Below are positions 1 to 7,530 of a stretch of 64,000 nt of DNA, in pieces; the stretch's first letter is position 1, and every line of letters starts with the position of its first letter. The DNA comes from Ramlibacter alkalitolerans. Lineage in GTDB: Bacteria; Pseudomonadota; Gammaproteobacteria; Burkholderiales; Burkholderiaceae_C. The stretch lies in assembly GCF_016722765.1 (NCBI RefSeq), contig NZ_JAEQND010000011.1, positions 151,001-215,000 on the forward strand, written 5' to 3'. The notes beneath the pieces are model-generated. The model saw only the letters and a program-made list of their open reading frames with translations. It had not been told where the DNA came from and made no database searches. Made by a program: the position numbers and the translations under genes.

Positions 1-217
1 GGACGCCGACTGCACCGAGCGCAACGACGCGCGCTTCCTCAAGCACACGCTCGCCACCATCGGCGCCGACGGCGCGCCGGTCATCTCGTACAGCGACGTG
101 GTCATCACCCGTTCGCCGCCGGGCACGCGCGCCTATGGAGCGGCCGGCGAGGCCGCCGAAAAGGCGGACAAGGCCCACCAACAGACCAAGGAGAAGCAGC
201 GTGTCGTCGTTGCCTGA
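1..217 (+). CDS. frdA: Fumarate reductase/succinate dehydrogenase flavoprotein subunit, C-terminal fragment
   Basis: This is only the last 71 codons of a gene that begins before the window, so the FAD-binding part is not visible. The reading frame is open from base 2 and ends at TGA 215-217. The tail contains RFLKHTLA and APVISYSDVVITRSPPGTR, which fits the C-terminal domain of Frd/Sdh flavoproteins. The last residues are a charged Lys/Gln/Glu-rich stretch. The iron-sulfur subunit gene starts inside this gene (17-bp overlap), so the two are probably translationally coupled. Identification rests mainly on the neighbours frdBCD. Confidence 0.8.
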   Translation, partial: DADCTERNDARFLKHTLATIGADGAPVISYSDVVITRSPPGTRAYGAAGEAAEKADKAHQQTKEKQRVVVA

Positions 218-956
218 GACCCGCACCATCGTCGTCGAGGTGCTGCGCTACCAGCCTGACAAGGCCGAAGCGCCCTACGTGGAGAAGTTCGAGGTCCCCT
301 TCACCGACGACATGTCGGTGCTGCAGGGGCTGCAGTACATCAAGGACCACTTCGACGGCTCGCTGACCTTCCGCTGGTCCTGCCGCATGGCGATCTGCGG
401 CAGCTGCGGCGTGATGATCGACGGCGTGCCCAGCCTGGGCTGCAAGACCTTCATGCGGGACTACTACCCCAAGGGCTTCCGCGTCGAGGCGCTGGCGCAC
501 TTCCCGATCGAGCGCGACCTGGTGGTGGACGCGACCGACTTCATCGACAAGCTGCCGCGCATCGAACCGTGGATCCAGCCCCAGCTGAAGAAGCCGCTGG
601 CCGAAGGCGAATACCTGCAGATGCCCGAGCAGCTGGAGAAGTTCGAGTCCTTCAGCCACTGCATCAACTGCATGCTGTGCTACGCGGCGTGCCCGCAGTA
701 CGGCCTGAACCAGAAGTTCCTGGGCCCGGGCCTGACGGCGCTGGCGCACCGCTACAACGCGGACTCCCGCGACGGCGGGCACCCCGGGCGCGACGAGCTG
801 ATCCACTCGACGGAGGGCGTCTGGAACTGCACCGCGGTGGGCTACTGCTCCGAGGTGTGCCCCAAGCACGTGGACCCGGCCAACGCGGTGAACCAGAACA
901 AGACGGCGAGCGCGCTCGGCTGGTTCGCCCGCATGATTCCCGGAGGGAGGCGCTGA
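201..956 (+). CDS. frdB: Fumarate reductase iron-sulfur subunit FrdB (251 aa)
   Basis: This is the electron-transfer subunit that connects the flavoprotein to the membrane quinone site. A plant-ferredoxin-like [2Fe-2S] site is seen at C61, C66, C69 and C81 (CRMAICGSCG...C). A bacterial ferredoxin domain follows with C154, C157, C160, C164 and then C210, C216 and C220, the classic [4Fe-4S] plus [3Fe-4S] set. The GTG at 201 is chosen because AAGGAG lies just upstream and the protein then begins MSSLPETRTI, the usual N-terminus length; an upstream ATG in frame would add a basic tail that has no family counterpart. It overlaps frdA and is followed at once by frdC. The operon has both FrdC and FrdD anchors, so fumarate reductase is more likely than SdhCD-type succinate dehydrogenase. 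Confidence 0.93.
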   Translation: MSSLPETRTIVVEVLRYQPDKAEAPYVEKFEVPFTDDMSVLQGLQYIKDHFDGSLTFRWSCRMAICGSCGVMIDGVPSLGCKTFMRDYYPKGFRVEALAHFPIERDLVVDATDFIDKLPRIEPWIQPQLKKPLAEGEYLQMPEQLEKFESFSHCINCMLCYAACPQYGLNQKFLGPGLTALAHRYNADSRDGGHPGRDELIHSTEGVWNCTAVGYCSEVCPKHVDPANAVNQNKTASALGWFARMIPGGRR

Positions 957-957
957 C

Positions 958-1356
958 ATGGCTGCACGAAGACCTTATGTGCGCGACATGGACGGGTGGT
1001 GGACCCGCGTTCCGTTCTTCAAGCGCTACATGGCGCGCGAGGTGACGGCCTTCTTCGTCGCCGTCTACGGCCTGCTGATGCTGGCCGGCTTGGTGCGGCT
1101 GTCGCAGGGGCCCGCGGCCTTCGCGCAGTGGCTCGACCAGTTGCGCAGCGGCTGGTCCATCGCGCTGCACGTGGTGCTGCTGCTCGTGTTCGCGTATCAC
1201 ACCTACAGCTGGTTCGAGATCATGCCCAAGACCATGCCACCGGTGGTCGTTGGCGGCAAGAAGCTCGCGCCGCAGACGATCACCAGCCTGGGCATCGCGG
1301 CGGCCGCGGCCGCCTCGGCTTTCGTCCTCGTCGTCGCATGGGGGCTCGCACGATGA
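958..1356 (+). CDS. frdC: Fumarate reductase membrane anchor FrdC (132 aa)
   Basis: This is a small integral membrane subunit that helps bind quinone and attach FrdAB to the membrane. Three hydrophobic segments are visible, near residues 24-42, 60-80 and 105-128. The phrase FFKRYMAREVTAFFVAVYGL and the later KTMPPVVVGGKKL are typical of the FrdC family, and the length matches. It begins one base after the frdB stop codon and overlaps the start of frdD by 4 bp. Quinone specificity cannot be read from the sequence. Confidence 0.88.
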   Translation: MAARRPYVRDMDGWWTRVPFFKRYMAREVTAFFVAVYGLLMLAGLVRLSQGPAAFAQWLDQLRSGWSIALHVVLLLVFAYHTYSWFEIMPKTMPPVVVGGKKLAPQTITSLGIAAAAAASAFVLVVAWGLAR

Positions 1357-1718
1357 AACCGTCCACACTCAAGCACTCGAACCAGGCTCCGTTCTGGATG
1401 CTGTTCGGCGCCGGCGGCATGGTCTCGGCCCTGATCGGCGTCGCGCTGGTGTTCATGACCGGCCTGGCCGGGCCGCTGGGCCTGTTCGGTGCAGCCAACC
1501 CGATCGGCTACGAGAACCTGCTGGCCTTCGCGCGCAACCCGCTCGGCGCCCTGTTCATCTTCGCGGTGATCGCCTTGTTCCTGTGGCATGCAGCGCACCG
1601 CATCTACCACACGCTGCACGACTTCGGCATCCACCTGAACGCCTTCTGGTGGTTGTGCTGCTATGGCGTGGCGGCGCTGGGAAGCGTCGTGGCGCTCGTC
1701 TCGCTGCTGCGGATGTGA
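1353..1718 (+). CDS. frdD: Fumarate reductase membrane anchor FrdD (121 aa)
   Basis: This is the second membrane anchor of the FrdABCD complex. The start is the ATG of the ATGA overlap with frdC. Three hydrophobic helices are seen (about residues 16-38, 60-80 and 98-119), and the motif LFLWHAAHRIYHTLHD is the conserved histidine-rich helix of FrdD. It closes the operon. The next gene converges on it 22 bp away, and no clear intrinsic terminator was seen in the gap. Function in fumarate respiration or reverse succinate oxidation follows from the family. Confidence 0.87.
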   Translation: MKPSTLKHSNQAPFWMLFGAGGMVSALIGVALVFMTGLAGPLGLFGAANPIGYENLLAFARNPLGALFIFAVIALFLWHAAHRIYHTLHDFGIHLNAFWWLCCYGVAALGSVVALVSLLRM

Positions 1719-1740
1719 GGGCGCCTGCCGGCCAAGCCCC

Positions 1741-2526
1741 TTAGAACAGGGCGCTCCAGTCGCCCTGTTCGGCCAGCACGCCGCGCAGGCGCGCGAGCCC
1801 GCGCCGGTGCACCTGCGAGATGCGGCCGCGGGTGAGCTGCATCGTCGCCGCGATGTCCTCGAACGCCACTTCCTGCAGGTAGTGACTGCGGATCACCGCG
1901 CGTTCCTGCGCCGGCAGCCCCTCGATCGCCAGCACCAGGCGCTCGCGCAGCTGTCGCAGCTCCGCGCTGCGGTAGAAGGGCTGCGAGACCGTGGCCGCGC
2001 CGTCGTCGACCATGCCGCTGCCTTCCAGCAGCCAGCACAGCGCCAGCCCGATGCCCGCCTCCGACACGAACGCCAGCAGCTGCTCCGGCTCCTGCGGCGG
2101 CGCAGTGCCGGCGCCGCTGCGCTCGCCGGCCATCGCCTTCACGTCCGCCATGCGCTCGGCACGCAGGCGCTGCCGCGCCGCGATCTGCTGCTGCTTCTCG
2201 GTGAAGCGCTCCAGGCCATTGAGGATCGCGCCGTGCATGCGGCGCGCGGCGAAGGTGCGGAATTGCACCCCGCGCCCCGGATCGAAGCGCTCCATCGCCT
2301 CCAGCAGCCCGACCGAGGCGTATTGCAGGTAGTCCGCGTATTCGATCTCGTCGTGGAAGCGGCGGGCATAGTACGCACCGGCGACGATGCGCGCGTACCC
2401 CATGTGCAACTTCAGCAGCCGCTCCCTGGAGCCGGCATCCCCGCCCTGCCGCAGTTGCTGCCACAGGAGCGCTTCGTCTGCGCCGTGCGTTGCCGGGTCC
2501 GTGGCATGGGATGCAAGGGCTTGCAT
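1741..2526 (-). CDS. fliA: FliA-type flagellar sigma factor (sigma-28 family, 261 aa)
   Basis: This encodes a sigma-70 family factor of the FliA class. Region 2 is clear (DYLQYASVGLLEAMERFDPG, then FRTFAARRMHGAILNGL) and region 4 is clear near the C-terminus (LPAQERAVIRSHYLQE, then an HTH with TRGRISQVHRRGLARLR). The region 3 linker between them is long and diverged. It is the last gene of the flagellar run, one short step after fliP. ATG 2526 is preferred because GAGGTGG sits just upstream; a GTG six bases earlier is possible. No FlgM anti-sigma gene is in the window. The sigma factor implies late promoters somewhere, either in this cluster or elsewhere on the chromosome. Confidence 0.85.
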   Translation of the reverse strand: MQALASHATDPATHGADEALLWQQLRQGGDAGSRERLLKLHMGYARIVAGAYYARRFHDEIEYADYLQYASVGLLEAMERFDPGRGVQFRTFAARRMHGAILNGLERFTEKQQQIAARQRLRAERMADVKAMAGERSGAGTAPPQEPEQLLAFVSEAGIGLALCWLLEGSGMVDDGAATVSQPFYRSAELRQLRERLVLAIEGLPAQERAVIRSHYLQEVAFEDIAATMQLTRGRISQVHRRGLARLRGVLAEQGDWSALF

Positions 2527-2533
2527 GGCCACC

Positions 2534-3292
2534 TCAATGGAAGGATCCGACCAGTGCCTTGAGCACCAGGGACCAGCCGTCGACGAGCACGAACATCAGC
2601 ACCTTCAGGGGCAGCGCGATGGTCGTGGGCGGCATCATCATCATGCCCAGGGCCATCAGCACCGAGGAGACGACCAGGTCGATCAGCAGGAAGGGCAGGA
2701 AGACGAGGAAACCGATCTGGAACGCTGCCCGCAGCTCGGACAGCATGAAGGCGGGAATGAGCTGCACGTTGCCGACATCCTCGATGCCCTGCGGCATCTT
2801 CGCCTTCGACAGCTCGATCATCAGCGCCAGGTCCTGCTCGCGCGTCTGCCGCACCATGAACTCGCGCAGCGGCGCGCTGCCCTTGCTGTAGGCGGCTTCC
2901 ATGCCGAGCGCGCCGTTCATGAAGGGCTGGAAGGCCTGGTCGTTGAGCGACTGCAGCACTGGCGACATGGTGAACAGCGTGAAGAACAGCGCCAGCCCGA
3001 TCAGCACGGGATTGGGCGGCGTCTCCGGCATGCCGATCGCCTGCCGCAGCATCGACAGCACGATGATGATGCGCAGGAACGAGGTCACGCACACGAGCAG
3101 GGCCGGCAGCACCGCCAGCACGCTCAGCCCCAGCACGACGCGCAGGGCCTGGGCAGTGTCGTTCGATGCCGCCCCGAAGGCGCCGCTGGCGGTGGTGGCC
3201 ACCGGCGTCGCGGCCAGCAGGTCCAGCGGCCAGGCGAACGCCAGCACCATCGCCACCCCGCTGGCGATGGTGCTGCAGCAAGCGCGCGTCAT
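2534..3292 (-). CDS. fliP: Flagellar export gate protein FliP (252 aa)
   Basis: FliP forms, with FliQ and FliR, the core channel of the flagellar type III export gate in the inner membrane. A cleavable signal peptide is followed by family hallmarks: LLVCVTSFLRIIIVLSMLRQ, PPNPVLIGLALFFTLFTMSP, and a C-terminal LIPAFMLSELRAAFQIGFL. Length matches the usual 245-255 aa. The start ATG overlaps the fliO stop by 4 bp, which fixes the start; the longer open frame upstream is only the antisense-like shadow of fliO. It is followed almost immediately by the sigma factor gene. Confidence 0.95.
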   Translation of the reverse strand: MTRACCSTIASGVAMVLAFAWPLDLLAATPVATTASGAFGAASNDTAQALRVVLGLSVLAVLPALLVCVTSFLRIIIVLSMLRQAIGMPETPPNPVLIGLALFFTLFTMSPVLQSLNDQAFQPFMNGALGMEAAYSKGSAPLREFMVRQTREQDLALMIELSKAKMPQGIEDVGNVQLIPAFMLSELRAAFQIGFLVFLPFLLIDLVVSSVLMALGMMMMPPTTIALPLKVLMFVLVDGWSLVLKALVGSFH

Positions 3293-3699
3293 GGAGCTCC
3301 TCCCTCGGCCGCGTCCAGCGGGCGCCTTGCGAGCAAGGTGACCTGCTGCGGGGTGCACGCGAGCAGGAACTCCTCGCCGTTCCACTGCACCGCGTGGACG
3401 CTGGCGTGCGGCGTCAATGGCTGGCTCGAACGGCGGACGATGGCGGCAGGTCCCCGGCGCGTGGCGGACTGCGCCTGCGCGCCGGCACCGCGGCGCCACC
3501 ATGCATAGCCACCGGCCGCAACGGCCAGCCCAAGCAACAGCACCGAAGGCATCCAGGATCCACCCTCCACGGCAGGCTGGACATCGCGCCGCAAGGGCAG
3601 CGTGCCGGGCAGCGCCTCGGCGCTGGCGGCGGCGGCCGAGAGCCCGAGCAGCCACGCCAGCAGCATGGCCCCGAGGTGGCGGGCAAGGACGGCGTTCAT
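3289..3699 (-). CDS. fliO: Flagellar biosynthesis protein FliO (136 aa)
   Basis: FliO is a small bitopic membrane protein that stabilises FliP during assembly of the export gate. The sequence shows an N-terminal signal-like helix (residues 5-27), a second hydrophobic helix near 50-67, then a cytoplasmic tail with the family-like phrase VHAVQWNGEEFLLACTPQQV. The family is poorly conserved, so the call leans on its position between fliN and fliP. It begins two bases after fliN ends and overlaps fliP by 4 bp. Confidence 0.8.
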   Translation of the reverse strand: MNAVLARHLGAMLLAWLLGLSAAAASAEALPGTLPLRRDVQPAVEGGSWMPSVLLLGLAVAAGGYAWWRRGAGAQAQSATRRGPAAIVRRSSQPLTPHASVHAVQWNGEEFLLACTPQQVTLLARRPLDAAEGGAP

Positions 3700-3700
3700 C

Positions 3701-4057
3701 TCAGAGCTTCAGTGGCAGCGGCAGTTCGCTGATGCGGACCGCGAAGGAGCCGTCGACGGCGACCAGTTGGCCGCGCGCCACCACCTTGCCTTCCAGCATC
3801 AGGTCCACCGGCTGCTCGAGGCCGCGTTGCAGCACGAGGACCTCGCTCTCGCGGGCGCCGAGCAACTCGCCCACGCTCATCTCCGCCTCGCCGACGCAGA
3901 CCTGCAGGCGGACCCGGACGGCGTGCAGCAGGTGGGCCTGCCGCAGCAGCGGTGCGGCGCCGGCGGCCGGTGCGCCCGGCTCTTCCAGCTCGATGGTGCG
4001 CGCGGCAGCCGCCGGGTGCGCTGCCGGCTGCATGAAGGATTCGATCATCTGGCTCAT
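3701..4057 (-). CDS. fliN: Flagellar switch/C-ring protein FliN (118 aa)
   Basis: FliN forms the lower C-ring with FliM and helps dock the FliH-FliI ATPase. The C-terminal SpoA domain is well formed: VGEAEMSVGELLGARESEVL, then LEQPVDLMLEGKVVARGQLV and VDGSFAVRISEL. The N-terminal 40 residues are Ala/Pro-rich and low in information. ATG 4057 is preferred because GAAAGG lies 8 bases upstream; a GTG nine bases earlier is possible. It sits between the short FliM and fliO. Confidence 0.92.
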   Translation of the reverse strand: MSQMIESFMQPAAHPAAAARTIELEEPGAPAAGAAPLLRQAHLLHAVRVRLQVCVGEAEMSVGELLGARESEVLVLQRGLEQPVDLMLEGKVVARGQLVAVDGSFAVRISELPLPLKL

Positions 4058-4069
4058 GGACTGCACCTT

Positions 4070-4885
4070 TCAATCGGGCTGGAGGGCGGCGGGGCGGGCG
4101 AGCTCGAGCGCCTTGCGCCCGCCGGCGCGTGCGAGGTAGCCGGCGAACACGACCTGCTCCTGCGCATCGCGCACGAGGAGCGGGGCATCCAGCCGATGCG
4201 GCAGGGGAACGACGTCGCCGATGCGCAGGTCCTGCAGGCTGGCGAGGTCCAGTTCGCAATCGGCGAGGCGGGCCTGCAGCGCAAGACGCAGGGCGGCGAG
4301 CGCCGTGCTCACGGGCGCGAGCGTGCCCGTGGCTGCAGGCGCCGCAACAGGGCGTGGGAGTTCAGCCGCGCAGCAGCGCAGCGCGTGCTCCACCGCCGCA
4401 GCATCCAGCAGCAGGCGTGCATCGGCGGGCAGCGACACGTACACCAGCCCGGACCAGGGGCCCGCAGCCTTCGGCCGCGCGGGCGCCGCGGAGTCCGGTG
4501 CGACGACGCCCAGTGCGGCGCGCAGGCGCTCGTGCCAATCCGTGCTGCACGCCTGCGCGATGCGGCGCGCGATCGGCCCCATCGTGGCATCACTGCCCCA
4601 CAGCGCCTCTGCCAGCTTCTGCTCGAACGACGACGGCAGCGCGAGCCAGACCGACCCGGTGCCTGCCGCGCCCGCCGACTGCCACGCTCCCTCCGAGTGC
4701 TCCGCGCTCGCCGGGCCGCACGTCACGCCCTGGGCAACCAGCGGCAAGCCCCACGCTTGGCACCAAGCCTGCAGCGCAGATTCGAGCGTGCGCCCCAGCG
4801 CCGAAAGCTGCGCCTCGCGCCATGCCACCAGCGGGCGGCTTTCCCCGTTGCGTCGCCACGGCGCCGGAAGGCTGCCTGCGCTCAC
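4070..4885 (-). CDS. fliM: Short, divergent FliM-like SpoA protein (271 aa)
   Basis: Position between flgE and fliN and a C-terminal SpoA domain (LADCELDLASLQDLRIGDVV, then LVRDAQEQVVFAGYLAR) mark this as the FliM of the cluster. It is unusual: about 60 residues shorter than ordinary FliM, it starts MSAGSLPAPWRRNGES and has no LSQxEIDxLL-type peptide, which is how FliM binds phospho-CheY. The middle domain that normally contacts FliG is hard to recognise. In these respects it resembles the SctQ proteins of virulence-type secretion systems. The GTG start lies in a GTGA overlap with the flgE stop codon; a longer upstream reading would run antisense-like through flgE. Confidence 0.75.
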   Translation of the reverse strand: MSAGSLPAPWRRNGESRPLVAWREAQLSALGRTLESALQAWCQAWGLPLVAQGVTCGPASAEHSEGAWQSAGAAGTGSVWLALPSSFEQKLAEALWGSDATMGPIARRIAQACSTDWHERLRAALGVVAPDSAAPARPKAAGPWSGLVYVSLPADARLLLDAAAVEHALRCCAAELPRPVAAPAATGTLAPVSTALAALRLALQARLADCELDLASLQDLRIGDVVPLPHRLDAPLLVRDAQEQVVFAGYLARAGGRKALELARPAALQPD

Positions 4886-6060
4886 TTGTGCTTCATCCCG
4901 AAGAGTTCCTGCAGCATGTCGTTCGCGGTCGAGACGATCTGCGAGGAGGCCTGGTAGCCGCGCTGCATGATCACCAGGTCGCTGAACTCGCGCGAGAGGT
5001 CGACGTTCGAGATCTCCAGCGATCCCGCGCGGACGCTCGCAAAGCCGGCATCGCCGGCCGCGCCCAGAAGCCACGGAACACCACCTGTTTCGGCATACAA
5101 GCCGTCGCCGAGATCGCGCACGGCATCCGGGGTGGAGAAGCGCCCCAGCGCGAGGCGGACGCCCTTGCTCGTCTGGCCATTGGAGTAGGTGGCGACCAGG
5201 ACCCCCGTGGCGTCGAAAGCCAGCTTCGTGAGTGCGCCGGGCCCGAAGCCGTCCTGCGAGGTCATGGCGAGCGTGGAGAGGCTGCCCGATGCGAAGGACG
5301 TCACGTCGCTGGAGAAATCCAGCGTGAGCGGCTGGGCGCTGCGGCCGGCCGGCGTGTAGGAGAAGGAGAGCTTGCTCGTCGCCGCCGTCGGGAGGCCGTC
5401 CTCGAAAGCGAGCTCCGCCTCGCCGACCGAGGTGCTGCCATCGAGCAGTTCGACCTTCCAGCGACCCTCCTTGTCCGGAGCGAGGCTCGTGAGGCGCACC
5501 TGCAGGTTGTGCTCGCCCCCTGCCCCGTCGTGCACCTGAACGGACCCGACGGTCTGCTCGGTCGCCGTGCTGGAGAGGTTGCCGGTGAAGCGCGCGACCT
5601 CGGTGGCCTTGCCGGCATTCGTGCGCAGGCCCGCCATGGAGATCTCGCCCAACGTGCCGTCGGCAGACCGACCCAGCACCTTGCTGCCATCGGCGCGGTT
5701 CAGCAGCACGCCTGCGGCATCGAACTGGAACTGGCCGGAGCGCGTGTAGCGCGTCTGGCCCTGCCCGTCGCGCAGCACGAACAGGCCCTGGCCATCGAGC
5801 GCCAGGTCGAAGTCGTTGCCGGTCTGGCGGAAGTCGCCCTGCCGCCAGTCGACGCGGCTGGCCAGCGCGTCCACGCCATGGCCCAGAGCAGCTTCGCCTC
5901 CCTTCGTCCCCGAACTGCTCGCGTCCATGAGGTCGGAGAACTGCAGGTTGGAGGCCTTGAAGCCGGGCGTGTTCAGGTTGGTGGTGTTGTTGGCGATCAC
6001 GCGCAGCCCCTGCTGGAAGGCTTGCAGGCCGGTGAAGCCGACGTGGATGGAATCGAGCAT
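4882..6060 (-). CDS. flgE: Flagellar hook protein FlgE (392 aa)
   Basis: FlgE polymerises into the hook outside the cell. The N-terminal rod/hook signature is clear (GLQAFQQGLRVIANNTTNLN, then TPGFKASNLQFSDLM), and the C-terminal helix has the matching SNVDLSREFSDLVIMQRGYQ. Between them lies the typical beta-rich variable region with a FlgE-like GNLSSTATEQTVGSVQVHD. Length is normal. The ATG at 6060 has AAAGGCACC upstream. It lies 11 bp after flgD and overlaps fliM by 4 bp. Whether a filament is mounted on the hook cannot be told from this window. Confidence 0.95.
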   Translation of the reverse strand: MLDSIHVGFTGLQAFQQGLRVIANNTTNLNTPGFKASNLQFSDLMDASSSGTKGGEAALGHGVDALASRVDWRQGDFRQTGNDFDLALDGQGLFVLRDGQGQTRYTRSGQFQFDAAGVLLNRADGSKVLGRSADGTLGEISMAGLRTNAGKATEVARFTGNLSSTATEQTVGSVQVHDGAGGEHNLQVRLTSLAPDKEGRWKVELLDGSTSVGEAELAFEDGLPTAATSKLSFSYTPAGRSAQPLTLDFSSDVTSFASGSLSTLAMTSQDGFGPGALTKLAFDATGVLVATYSNGQTSKGVRLALGRFSTPDAVRDLGDGLYAETGGVPWLLGAAGDAGFASVRAGSLEISNVDLSREFSDLVIMQRGYQASSQIVSTANDMLQELFGMKHK

Positions 6061-6071
6061 GGAGGTGCCTT

Positions 6072-6470
6072 TCAGCGGATGGCAGTGAGTTGGGACAGGC
6101 TGACGTCGTTCAGCACGCCGCCGCCCGGCAGGGTCACGGTGAGCAGCGGCGCGTCGCCCTGCAGCGCCATCGCGCTGACCGTGCCCGTGTTGCGCACCCC
6201 GTTCGACTCCACGTCCACGCTGCGCCCGAGCAGGCCCACCGACTGCAGGGCGGCCTCGTTCTCCAGCATCTGCTGCACGCGCTGATTGAGCTGCTGGGTC
6301 TGGTCGAGCGCGGTGAATTGCGCCATCTGCGCCATGAACGCCTGGTTGTCCATGGGTTTGAGCGGGTCCTGGAACGTGAGCTGCGTCAGCAGGACTTTCA
6401 TGAAGTCCTGCAATCCGAGCGCGCTGGATGCCGCGCCGGCGGCAGGCGCGGCGATCGAGCCTATGGCCAT
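6072..6470 (-). CDS. flgD: Hook-capping protein FlgD, short form (132 aa)
   Basis: FlgD is the scaffold that caps the growing hook. The N-terminal motif is textbook: LGLQDFMKVLLTQLTFQDPL, followed by KPMDNQAFMAQMAQF and a coiled region. The C-terminal part retains one beta-rich segment (LLGRSVDVESNGVRN...) and ends ...SLSQLTAIR. It is about 90-100 residues shorter than enteric FlgD and lacks the FlgD Ig-like plus Tudor-like tail. AAGGAA precedes the ATG. The start overlaps the end of the FliK-like gene by 10 bp. Confidence 0.92.
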   Translation of the reverse strand: MAIGSIAAPAAGAASSALGLQDFMKVLLTQLTFQDPLKPMDNQAFMAQMAQFTALDQTQQLNQRVQQMLENEAALQSVGLLGRSVDVESNGVRNTGTVSAMALQGDAPLLTVTLPGGGVLNDVSLSQLTAIR

Positions 6471-7033
6471 GGTGATTCCTTGAGGAAGGGGGAAGGTGTG
6501 CGCGCCAGGGGCGCGGCGGAGGAAGGCGCCTGCGGATCCAGCGGCACGCCGTTGCAGACGAGGGAGCTGATCCGCTCGCCGCTGGAGTGCAGGCCGCGGC
6601 GCAGGTCGGCCACGGCGACGGCGGCGCGCTGCGCCACGAGCGTCGCATCGCCGTCGATCCCCAGCCACACCTTGACGCCTTGCGCAGGCACGACCTGGAC
6701 GTGCAGCCGCACGAGCGCCCGTTCGCTCTCGCGTTCCCTGCCGCCGCTCGGCGGCAGGGGCTCTGGTTCGCATGCGGTCTGGGAGGAGACCGGATGGGGG
6801 CGCGGGGTGGCCGGCTCGCCCGGCACGACGGGGCCGCCACACGATTCGAGGTCCCTGCCCTCGTCGTCGCGGCCGCGATCCTGCGGGCGCTGCGCCGGCT
6901 CCGCTGCCTCCAGGCTCGAGGCGGCGCGCTGCAGGTGCAGTTGCCACAGCATGCCGTGCGCGGCACGCGCGGCCAGCGCCGCCGCAGGCGGGGCGGCGAT
7001 CGCGTTGGGCAGGTCGAGCAGGGGCAGCTTCAC
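6461..7033 (-). CDS. fliK: Probable FliK-like hook-length control protein (190 aa)
   Basis: Position between fliJ and flgD, and a layout of a proline/charged variable middle followed by a conserved C-terminal globular part (LVRLHVQVVPAQGVKVWLGI, then VAVADLRRGLHSSGERI), suggest FliK or the related type III needle-length/HpaP class. It is only half the usual FliK length, which might mean a short hook ruler, or a switch-only protein. The GTG start sits in a GTGA overlap with the fliJ stop. I did not find a strict FliK C-terminal motif, so the name is an inference. Confidence 0.55.
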   Translation of the reverse strand: MKLPLLDLPNAIAAPPAAALAARAAHGMLWQLHLQRAASSLEAAEPAQRPQDRGRDDEGRDLESCGGPVVPGEPATPRPHPVSSQTACEPEPLPPSGGRERESERALVRLHVQVVPAQGVKVWLGIDGDATLVAQRAAVAVADLRRGLHSSGERISSLVCNGVPLDPQAPSSAAPLARTPSPFLKESPWP

Positions 7034-7530
7034 TCGGACTCCCTGCCTTTGCGCAGTTGGGCGCAACGCCGCAGTTGCGTGAGCGCCAGCCACGCTGCGT
7101 CGGCCTCCCGGCACTCGTGGCGCAGTCGCGCCTGCAGGTGCTCCCGCTGCGCGGCGTCGCGCAAGAGCTGCACCGATTCGAGCTGGCGCTGGCGTTGCGC
7201 GCAGGCTTCGCGCGCCTCGGCCACGCGCTGCTGCATGGCCAGGCTGGCGGCAGCGGCGGCGATGCGTTCGCCTTCGAGGTGCGCGAGATAGCGCATCGCC
7301 TGCGCGCCGGCGAACACGTCGTGCCTGGCGCTTGCCAGCGCCAGCGCTTGCTGCTCGATCTGCTGCGCGCTGCGGCGGCGCTCGGCCTGGTCCAGATCGC
7401 ACGACTGCATTTGCAGGCGGGCGAGGGCGAGGCGGGCGCTTTCGACCTCGGCTTCGAGCCTGCGCTCCGCCGGCAGCAGGCGCCAGCGAAAGCCGCGCAG
7501 GTCGACCGCCCCCACCGGCCCGCGCTTCAT
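7030..7530 (-). CDS. fliJ: Flagellar export protein FliJ (166 aa)
   Basis: FliJ is the central stalk-like coiled coil of the export ATPase complex. The whole sequence is predicted to be alpha-helical with heptads rich in Ala, Leu, Arg, Gln and Glu, for example ARLALARLQMQSCDLDQAE. Length is near the usual 145-160. Primary sequence is poorly conserved in this family, so position directly after fliI decides the call. The ATG lies in an ATGA overlap with the fliI stop, and the end overlaps the FliK-like start by 4 bp. Confidence 0.8.
   Translation of the reverse strand: MKRGPVGAVDLRGFRWRLLPAERRLEAEVESARLALARLQMQSCDLDQAERRRSAQQIEQQALALASARHDVFAGAQAMRYLAHLEGERIAAAAASLAMQQRVAEAREACAQRQRQLESVQLLRDAAQREHLQARLRHECREADAAWLALTQLRRCAQLRKGRESE

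Noticed and set aside
135..200. Longer N-terminus for FrdB starting at ATG 135
   Set aside because: It lies inside the frdA tail, encodes a basic Arg/Pro stretch with no family match, and the GTG at 201 has a proper ribosome site.
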